In this document: positions 56,905 to 64,000 of the stretch, piece after piece
Numbering within the stretch: the stretch's first letter is position 1
Layout: the number at the start of each line of letters is the position of its first letter
Source of the DNA: Pararge aegeria
Taxonomy: Eukaryota > Arthropoda > Insecta > Lepidoptera > Nymphalidae
DNA: 64,000 nucleotides
Direction of reading: 5' to 3'
NCBI RefSeq assembly: GCF_905163445.1
Contig: NC_053185.1
Coordinates: 11,674,001-11,738,000 of the forward strand
Position numbers and translations under genes: made by a program
The notes under the pieces: generated by a model
Told to the model about the DNA's origin: nothing
Databases searched by the model: none
The model's input: the letters and a program-made list of their open reading frames with translations, nothing else

Positions 56905-58735
56905 CGTTATATGACGTTAGGACAAATTGTGGTTTGACTGAAAAAAAGGGCAAAGAAAAAAATTTATCGCGTGATAATGATTGATAAGATTTATTGTGTA
57001 GTGCCCACGTGTTACTTCACGCTTACGGCACCGAATCTTACTCAAAGAGTCAGACTACATGTGCGTTGTCGATGCTTTTAGTGATGAGTTGGGTACTCAC
57101 AATTAAACGCGTGTCTTGAAGTTTCGTATTCATTCATTCATCTGTTTAAGTATTCTCTTCTGAAATATTTTTTACGGTTAGACCACATACTTATCGATAG
57201 GTTGGCTCACGACGTTGTTATTGTTTTGGTATAGTAGCGATTTCGCAGCAAAGCCTTCAGACCCCAGGGTGTGATCTAACTCTGAGTAATTTTTTCAATA
57301 TCGGTTGTGCTGTTATATACTACATAAGTAACAAAATTTATTTCCATTTTACGTTCGGCGGGATCTTTATCTAACCGTGATCTTGTCCTATGCCCGTCTC
57401 GAGTTTGCTATATCTGTACCAAAATTCGTTATGACCAGTGAAGTTACAATTTAGCTTATCATAGGTATTATACAAACAAACATACACAGTTTTGCATTTG
57501 TTTTGTAAATGGGGCCAGCATCGTCTGGCCTTGAAATTTTCTATCGCATGTTATAGGTGTGTACGTATCATAACCACGTTAGTTTGTGGATTCGGTATGG
57601 TTTTAGGATATGATTTCGCCTACCCCCTATTAAAGTAGGTAACATATTAAAATGAGGAGATCTGTCGAAGAACTACAGCTACCGGCATAGCTTAACGAGT
57701 CGCTAAGCCGAAGTGACAATAAAATGTACTAGTCTTTGTAAGCTTAGCACTTTATATATACTCAGCATTATCACTCTCATACATTTATCAACTCTTAAAC
57801 TATGAATATGTAAACGAATAAATAAACCGTTCTGCTATAGCGGTATTTTATTTGGTTTAGTTGTAGTTCATTACCACATATAGGGTACGTTTTTTTAATA
57901 CGTTATCTAACTCAAAATTGCAATCGCATTAGATACTCGTAACACTACAATTAGAAACATCACAAAGAAATCTTACTTTTTGTTTTTTCCAGTTAAACGG
58001 ATGAAAATGGCTCGCTACACTAACCCTTTGTAGTAAATTACTTTGAACAACAGTGTTAATTACATTTAAATGGGCCCATTTTGGCCTTTGTGTAAGAAAG
58101 GGAAATGGGCTGTCGATGGTCTGATAAAAACTTTTCTCTACAATCTAACGGCATTAAAGTTTTAAACCATTTGGTTAAGACCGAACATTTTTAGTGTGTA
58201 GATAATGTTTATTGCTACATGTATGTATTTAATAACTAATCTGAGCGTCTCTATCATTATATAATTGCAGTAGCTACTTTGTTTGTCCCCGAAATTGAAA
58301 TTAGGATTTTGATTTGAAATTAGGTAGGCGGAGCTATAATATATGATATAGAAACATATATATAAAATCGTATTATTTGATATTAAGAGGATAAACCTTC
58401 GATAGAACGAGTTGCTGCTTTAAGCAACTATAGCAAGGCACTCTATCTGTAGCTAGCTAGCGAGTACTGAAAGAATGAACAAGATAAAAACATCCGTAGT
58501 TAAAACGTACATTTTTATGGGGGTCGTTTCCATTATAACAATTGAAAGTTTAACTTTTGAACTATGTATAGTATTGGCATTTATTCCATTAGTTCATATA
58601 TAAAGATAGTTATATCTTTTGGTACATGATCCTTGTGTTCTGCACAATTTCTACACAAAACTGATTTCTGACATCAGTATTTATAGTAATATTGTTTCTT
58701 TCAAATATAAATATAACCTAAAATAAACTAATTAA
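56905..58735. other. Mostly featureless AT-rich DNA
   Basis: A decayed LINE L1 scrap is at 57650-57725 ('gaagaactacagctaccggc', 'ttaacgagtcgctaag'). A good acceptor, tttttgttttttccag, is at 57992, followed by ATG and only 10 codons. No exon is called. Confidence 0.4.
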
Positions 58736-58737
58736 AA

Positions 58738-59099
58738 CTAAATAAAATCTAAAACGTCCTTGAAACCACCGCAGCGAGGCACAGTTCCTAAGATGCTGGC
58801 AGCATTGCCCCTTTGGATGGCCAAACTAATTCGTTGGCCAAGGTACCGCCCGCTCTAGGATCACCGGTAGACTCGATAACCCTTTTCGATAATTCTTTGA
58901 AAAGGGCTCTTGCCTCCGGACCCCACGGTCCCAAAGTCTCAACTCCAAAAGGCACAAAAATGAAGCTGCTATCCAGGTTTTCATATTTACGCCTCTTCGC
59001 CTGCTCGGCACTGGAAGCAGCCTCACCTACCATTGACGAGGTGGCCTGGATGTGTGATGCAGCTAGGGTATCAACACAAGTTGCATCCCATCCCATCAA
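58738..59099 (-). pseudogene. Retroelement polyprotein C-terminal module, frameshifted
   Basis: Starts MMGWDATCVDTLAASHIQAT and continues through AEQAKRRKYENL and FIFVPFGVETLGPWG to STGDPRAG. One frameshift then moves to another frame, YLGQRISLAIQRGNAASILG, ending at the stop 58738-58740. The WDxTxxDTLA...VETLGxWG...QRGNAA pattern is one I know from the C-terminus of animal reverse-transcriptase polyproteins. The D..W..T layout suggests an endonuclease-like module, but that function is inference. 5'-truncated. Confidence 0.7.
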
Positions 59100-59620
59100 T
59101 ATTTTATTTTATTATTATATGAACTCAGTATGAGTAATTATTAAACTATTGCTATCTATTTGGGCTTCATTCATTGTCCTTGTTTCAGAGATATATTGTA
59201 TGCTATACCTTTTTATTGAGGTTTTACAGCATCTGTACAACTTATCTCGAGTGAACTTTGAGTGAGTGGGACTTAAAATAGGATTGCAGTTATGATAACA
59301 TGAATATAGACTACAATATAAGCCTTCGTAACGCTCTGTTTTGCACACACTATCATCACAATAGGTATTAATCTACTTAACTAAATTTTATTCTACTAGA
59401 CAGAAGATCAAGTTTAAGTTGTTTTCTTGGCTATGTAAGGGTCAACTGACACCGCCACGATCAACGAGGCGCTTAAAAGTTTGAAGATGCACGTAGGTTC
59501 GTAGTGTACAAAGTAGCGTGCGTCACGAGGTGCATCGCCATTCGCTACGCCACTAAATGCAGCTACGCTACTTGAATCAACGTGGGTTCTTTTTTATTTT
59601 TATTTAATTCCACTAGTTAC
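59100..59620. other. No recognised feature
   Basis: A minus frame at 59115-59348 is unsupported. No repeat recognised. Confidence 0.4.
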
Positions 59621-59624
59621 CCCT

Positions 59625-59800
59625 TAATTGCAACTGTGATAAGAGATGACGCAGACAAAGATGGTGGCGGGGTAACCTGTATGAGGTATGGCACATATAT
59701 CGGTTTTTACAGTACCGGAACGCTAGGTCGCTTGGCAGCACGTTTTTTTTTGTGGTTATAGACGCGACGTCCCGCATGCGGCCCAGCAGGCATGCTTCGA
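59625..59800 (-). repeat. SINE family D fragment
   Basis: 'gataagagatgacgcagaca' / 'aagatggtggcggggt', 'gagtatggc'-like text, and 'taccggaacgctaggtcgct' / 'tggcagcacg', then 'gcatgcggcccagcaggcat'. Confidence 0.55.
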
Positions 59801-59804
59801 CAAT

Positions 59805-60385
59805 TCTTAAAACTCTATAGTGTTTCAAATATTTTAATTAGTCAAGTCTTCCCGTACAAACTTTCATAAGCTATTTTACACAGTATAACCCACCGCGTCG
59901 TATAGCCCGCCTTCCTCCAATAGGTACCTATGTCTTAACAAGTGAGTATGCCTTATCCTTGATGAGCAGGTTTCAAATCATATCATTCGAATTCACATGC
60001 TATAGCTCAGTGTGTCATAATTAACCCTGTTAAATGAAAAGTTTTATAATTATAAAAAATTTCCTGCTAATTAGAGCAAGATGAGGATAAACTTATAACT
60101 ATAACTTTTGATGATAGAAAGTGTGTCTAAAATCTCATTTTAAATGCATCGCTTATAAATATCCCTTGCCGTAGTTGATGGCATGAATTTCTGAACCAAA
60201 CTCGTTGTAACTTTTGTTATCATTTAAAAATAGGTACCCAGATACTAAGTAAGAATTGTTTTAAATTATTTCCAGTTAGATTATGACATGGCGATATCAA
60301 AAACGTACCAAGCTAAGCTTTTTGCGGATTTTTGTTTCTGCCCAGATTTAGGTCTTTAGTTGACGGAATAACTCTGGCAAGTAGA
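59805..60385. other. No recognised feature
   Basis: AT-rich; nothing called. Confidence 0.45.
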
Positions 60386-60389
60386 ACGC

Positions 60390-60690
60390 ATAATATAATT
60401 GCGAGAGTGAGTCTTCTATGCGGGAATTTCCCGGTTCGATCCTGCAGGGCAAATTTTGGAATTTGTTATTTCTCCGGTCTGGTCTTGTTTAGTCTGGGAG
60501 TTTTCCGTCGTGGCTAGAACGACAAAGACATGCTTCTAATCGATTGAGCGTGCCGGTACGATGCCCCGTAGAAAACAATTAAGGGTAGGTTTGGGTTGTA
60601 TATAACTGTAACTATACCTGCAAGATTACCCCTAGGTGACATTGCAGATGAAAGCTTAGGAATTTGTTGTAAAATAAATAAAATGAACAT
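60390..60690 (+). repeat. SINE family E, full length
   Basis: A/B-box pair in 'gagagtgagtcttctatgcg' and 'cggttcgatcctgcagggca', body 'ctggtcttgtttagtctggg' and 'gtggctagaacgacaaagac', and tail 'cccctaggtgacattgcaga' with aaataaataaaat. Confidence 0.6.
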
Positions 60691-60718
60691 GATGGCAAAG
60701 TATTTATGAACTATACTT

Positions 60719-60875
60719 TAAAATGTTTTTCAGACGACCACCCAGGGTCGTCTTTATTTTATATGTATTTATGTATATTATTCATAAAAAATACCGTGTA
60801 TGCAACAGCACTGTATTGCAGAGAATGTCTAAGGTTCAGAATTACCTACTCATAACAATTAAAAGAAGAATGTAA
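60719..60875 (+). repeat. Duplicated segment containing SINE A body (copy 1)
   Basis: 'aaaatgtttttcag', a hairpin-like insert gacgaccacccagggtcgtc, then 'tatgtatttatgtatattat', 'gcaacagcactgtattgcag', 'gtctaaggttcagaattacc' and 'tactcataacaattaaaa'. The non-SINE right half is repeated nearly exactly at 61183-61328. Confidence 0.85.
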
Positions 60876-61105
60876 GAGTAAATCTATTCGAATACAGTCT
60901 GGTTCTGATTCTGTATAAATTTTCACACAAAAGTTCATCAAACAAAGTGTCGATTTCACTACCCAAAGTCCAAAATTATTGTCAAAGCGCTCAATTTGCA
61001 TTGCTATACGTTGCGGTAAACCACAACAATCTATTTCAATACAAACTGTAATAATATGCTCAATACTGTTCAAATTGCTTTTAGTTTAATCTACAACATG
61101 CTTTT

Positions 61106-61330
61106 CGACGACCGATTGGTGCAGTGGGCAGCGACCCTGCTTTCTGAGTTTCAAGGCCGTGAGTTCGATTCCCGCAAATGGAAAATGTTTTTCAGTGTCT
61201 GGGTGTTTGTCTGTATTTTATATGTATTTATGTATATTATTCATAAAAAATAACGGGTACGCAACAGCACTGTATTGCAGAGAATGTGTAAGGTTCAGAA
61301 TTACCTACTCATAACAATTAAAAAAAGAAA
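61106..61330 (+). repeat. SINE family A head plus duplicated flank (copy 2)
   Basis: Head 'gaccgattggtgcagtgggc', B box gagttcgattcccgc, short body to 'attattcataaaaaataacg', then the same non-SINE flank as copy 1 ('gcaacagcactgtattgcag' ... 'tactcataacaattaaaa'). Confidence 0.87.
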
Positions 61331-61478
61331 ATTAGTACGTTTTGGACATGTGATGCAGAACACCAAAAAGTATGGACTTCTTTAATTTATCATACAAGGT
61401 GAAGTGGCCGGCAGAAGAAGGCCTGGCCGTGGAAGAATATCATGTTTACAAACCTACGACAATAGTTTGACAAAGCAC
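61331..61478 (+). pseudogene. LINE reverse-transcriptase tail fragment, third type
   Basis: Reads KLVRFGHVMQNTKKYGLL, a stop, LIIQGEVAGRRRPGRGRISC, LQTYDNSL. This is the FGHVM...LIxEGKVxGRRxxGR pattern of a non-LTR element. One in-frame stop. Confidence 0.7.
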
Positions 61479-61510
61479 CAGATGCTCTGAATAATGATTC
61501 AGAGCATCTG
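61479..61510. repeat. Perfect hairpin, 14-bp arms
   Basis: cagatgctctgaat (61479-61492) pairs exactly with 61497-61510 around aatg. It ends at the first base of the next SINE A. Confidence 0.92.
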
Positions 61511-61790
61511 ACGGCCGACTGGCGCATTAGGCAGCGACCCTGCTTTCTGCGTCCTAGGCCGTGGGTTCGATTCCCACAACTGGAAAATGTTTGTGTGATG
61601 AACATGATTGTTCTTCAGTGTCTGGGTGTTTATCTGTATATTATAAGTAATTATGCGTATTATATTCATCGAAATATTCAACAGCTATCTTAGTACCCAT
61701 AACACAAGCTATGCTTTCTTTAGGGCCAGATGGCGATGTGTGTATTGTCGTAGTATATTTATTTATGTATTTATTTTACAGGCTTAACTT
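61511..61790 (+). repeat. SINE family A, full length
   Basis: Head ggccgactggcgcattaggc, B box gggttcgattcccac, body complete, and 'gtgtgtattgtcgtagtata' with a ttta tail. Confidence 0.95.
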
Positions 61791-61839
61791 TAAAATACTT
61801 TCTCAGAAAATAACTGACCCTTTTTGCTGTTATTCCACT

Positions 61840-61880
61840 GTAATAGAGTTTAATTACAGTGGAATTAGAGTTTAATTCTT
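61840..61880. repeat. Short inverted plus direct repeat
   Basis: attccactgtaat / attacagtggaat (13-bp arms), with tagagtttaatt repeated directly on both sides of the right arm. Confidence 0.8.
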
Positions 61881-62094
61881 AAGTTTAATTAATTCCGCCG
61901 GAATGAAACACATGGACATTTCAAATTATTAATAATCAACGACAAAGCGAAAATATTCACGAAATGTTAACTTACGGAAAATGGTGCGAGTTTTGCCGCA
62001 AGTAAATATCAATTTACATCAGAGGACCGGCTGCAGCCTCGTGAATTTTCTTCTGAATAAACCTGATTAGTTGCGTATCCATTCGGTGCTCTTA

Positions 62095-62245
62095 ATTATG
62101 AGCTTGTTCACACGAGGTTGCCCAGAGAGGACGGAGAGTTAGCTCTGTGCCTCCTTATATATAACGTAAAGCTTTGAAACTTATCGGGCCTGAAGGCCCT
62201 TTGACCATTATAATATGCGTCTGCATTGCGGTCAATAAAGGTTTA
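62095..62245 (+). other. GC-richer block with AATAAA
   Basis: 'ggttgcccagagaggacgga', 'cgggcctgaaggccctttga' (a small hairpin gggcc/ggccc), then 'gcggtcaataaaggtttatt'. It looks like the 3' end of a transcript or retroelement; not identified. Confidence 0.25.
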
Positions 62246-62439
62246 TTTTATCTTTAGTTTCAAATAATATTATGTATATTACATGTCATGTTTCCAAAGA
62301 ATTGACGAACTGATTCTTGCGCAACGTATGCTAAAAAAAGTAAATAGAAAAGTGTAGGTAATAAATTGCTATAGCCAAGATATTGATTGGTCTTACTTTC
62401 TAAACTTCAGGAAATTCCGGCGTACGGAAGTCGAATCTG

Positions 62440-62612
62440 TATTGATATTATGTTTATATGTTTATATGTATATTCTAATTATTTATGTAATATATTATTC
62501 ATAAAGATATTCATCAGTCATCTTAGTACCCATAACACAAGCTACGGTTACTTTGGGGCTAGGTGGCGATGTGTGTATTGTCGTAGTATATTTATTTATT
62601 TATTTTATTTAT
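62440..62612 (+). repeat. SINE family A, 5'-truncated
   Basis: Body from 'tattcataaagatattcatc' through 'cataacacaagctacggtta' to 'gtgtattgtcgtagtatatt' and a (ttta)n tail. Confidence 0.88.
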
Positions 62613-62619
62613 TATAACT

Positions 62620-63055
62620 GATTGATAGCCGACAAAAGAGACCTACTAACATAAATAACAAACTGCAATGTCTCAAGTCTTTAACATGACATCTCGCCAT
62701 TTTTGTCCGTTTTAGTTCTGCCATCTCTGGTAAATCACCTATGTCGTCAACAAATATGCTACAGATAGAAAAGATATAATAAATATTAAATCTCACATAT
62801 TAAATATCGTGGAATGGATTCCAATATTGTTGGCACAACATACCCGCGCCACATGCCTTCATGCTGCAACAGTGATCTAAATAGTAAACCAATATTACTT
62901 TTGCAATTCAACTAGCTATAGTATCGAGTGCTATCTAAATTTCCTTAAAACTTTACTATAGTTGGTGGGTCTCACGTTAGCGTTGCGCGTTGGTAAAGCT
63001 GCATAGAGAATTTATACAGTATTATGTCACCAGTAACGACAGCTCTTCTTAACAA
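62620..63055. other. No recognised feature
   Basis: A 63-codon minus frame is unsupported. No repeat recognised. Confidence 0.4.
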
Positions 63056-63059
63056 AACT

Positions 63060-63345
63060 ATATAAATTTATTTTATTTATTTATTTATTTATAAAGGACA
63101 ACCAACAGTAGATACATTAAAACATGCTTTTTTTTTTTTTTTGGAATGAGTCACATAGTAAATGTTCAACTATTTACAGGTTATCACAGCATGCATTAAA
63201 ATGTAAAAAAGTCATTCTTATAAATTATTTACAATTAATTATTAGTCAGTTAATATAAACCTTTAAAAGTATAAAAGTATTAATATTTAAAGCTAAATTA
63301 CAATAAAAAAAAAAAATATAAAAAAAAAAAAAAAAAAAAAATGTG
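63060..63345 (-). repeat. Reversed retroelement 3' end, (TTTA)n and poly-A runs
   Basis: 'tttatttatttatttataaa' then 'ggacaaccaacagtagatac' is the reverse of a common lepidopteran retroelement tail. A long broken poly-A run (63304-63342) closes it. Confidence 0.5.
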
Positions 63346-63939
63346 TCTATTCACCCAGGTAATTTTACAAATCCTAACTATAAGATAATTAATATTCTTG
63401 CTCTTGGAGCTTTAATCACCCACTATTAGAAACCTTCAACGCAAATGACCCTCCCGGCGACCCACTCGCGTTTCAACCTTACTTAAAATACTATTAATCA
63501 ATTTCCTATAAAAAAAAAACTAAGCTGCTGGGAAGCTGAGTAGGCAACGTTGATCCAAGTTAGTATATTAAAAAAGGATCCATCATTATCAGCTTTTATA
63601 ACTAACAAACTAAAATAGTTACAGGAGGAATTTAAATCGCATTTATAGTCGCATGTAAATAGGTTTACATTTGAAGGAGTTAAGGGTAAAATCGACATGT
63701 TCTTTCACGCAAAGGAACTGTGGTAAATTTCTCGTACTATGAATTCAACTCATGCAGTTATTTTTTCAATTCTTTAAGAAGTTTATAATAAGTATAGTAA
63801 TATACATTTTTCCTGTCTATTTTTGTGTATTATTTTGATTAAGTTCAATATCGGCTAGTTGATAAGTGTAGGTACATATTATTTTCTGTGTGTAAATTTT
63901 TTGTGTATAGTAAATGAAATAAACATATATAAATAAATA
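63346..63939. other. No recognised feature
   Basis: AT-rich; the minus frame at 63498-63698 is not called. Confidence 0.4.
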
Positions 63940-64000
63940 AATTCACTACGACAACTACGACAGTACACACATCGTCATCTAGCCCCAAAGTAAGCATAGA
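63940..64000 (-). repeat. SINE family A, cut by window end
   Basis: 'cactacgacaactacgacag' then 'tacacacatcgtcatctagc' and 'cccaaagtaagcat'. The rest is outside. Confidence 0.9.

Noticed and set aside
57992..58035. Strong acceptor (tttttgttttttccag) followed by ATG
   Set aside because: The frame closes after 10 codons and no donor follows.
1..64000. CRISPR array, operon, phage or plasmid features
   Set aside because: No regularly spaced repeats with unique spacers, no bacterial ribosome sites or gene packing; splice sites and SINEs show an animal nuclear genome.

Overview
This is eukaryotic nuclear DNA from a moth or butterfly, probably a butterfly. The evidence is an AT-rich background, small exons separated by long introns, two gene models with lepidopteran or insect character, and a dense load of tRNA-derived SINEs, LINE tails and Helitron-like pieces of the kinds common in Lepidoptera. 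There are no operons, CRISPR arrays or bacterial features. Most open frames longer than 60 codons are chance frames or run across repeats.

Two genes are supported. (1) On the minus strand, 3132-7918, are two N-terminal exons of a sterol O-acyltransferase (SOAT/ACAT-like) gene. They are separated by a 4.4 kb repeat-filled intron, and the reading frame is only preserved if that intron uses a GC-AG donor. The catalytic exons are not visible and are presumably beyond the left edge. (2) On the minus strand, 17384-19189, is a complete two-exon gene for a small secreted cysteine-rich inhibitor of the lepidopteran fungal-protease-inhibitor (FPI-1) type: 105 residues, signal peptide, 12 cysteines in the mature part. 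Its intron carries two SINEs in opposite orientation. The two genes show no functional link.

Weaker gene-like signals are candidate isolated minus-strand exons at 2726-2823, 31565-31706 and 54107-54201, a minus-strand GC-rich probable 5' exon with TATA box and donor at 38648-38833, and a plus-strand GC-rich promoter/first-exon island at 54838-55267 with a CRE palindrome and a donor. The gene belonging to that last island, if real, would lie to the right. A 128-codon minus-strand frame at 56517-56903 is left unassigned.

The remainder is a mosaic of mobile DNA. SINE family A (head like ggcgcagtgggc, tail ending near gtcgtagtatattt) has about 15 copies. SINE family B (head ggtgatagcctagtggt) has about 15 copies. 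Three further tRNA-headed families (C, D, E) have few copies. There are LINE 3' tails of one RTE-like family, other LINE coding scraps, Helitron-like pieces ending near cgcggacgaagtcgc, a fourth dispersed repeat (R3), two hAT-type MITEs with perfect 8-bp target duplications, another inverted-repeat element family (49376-49633 and 31826-31970), a set of near-perfect hairpins, and two local tandem duplications at 52.1-53.4 kb.

I found no convincing new biological system. The best leads are the GC-AG intron in the SOAT gene, the FPI gene model, the cluster of fold-back elements at 38.1-39.2 kb, and the unassigned candidate exons and promoter islands.
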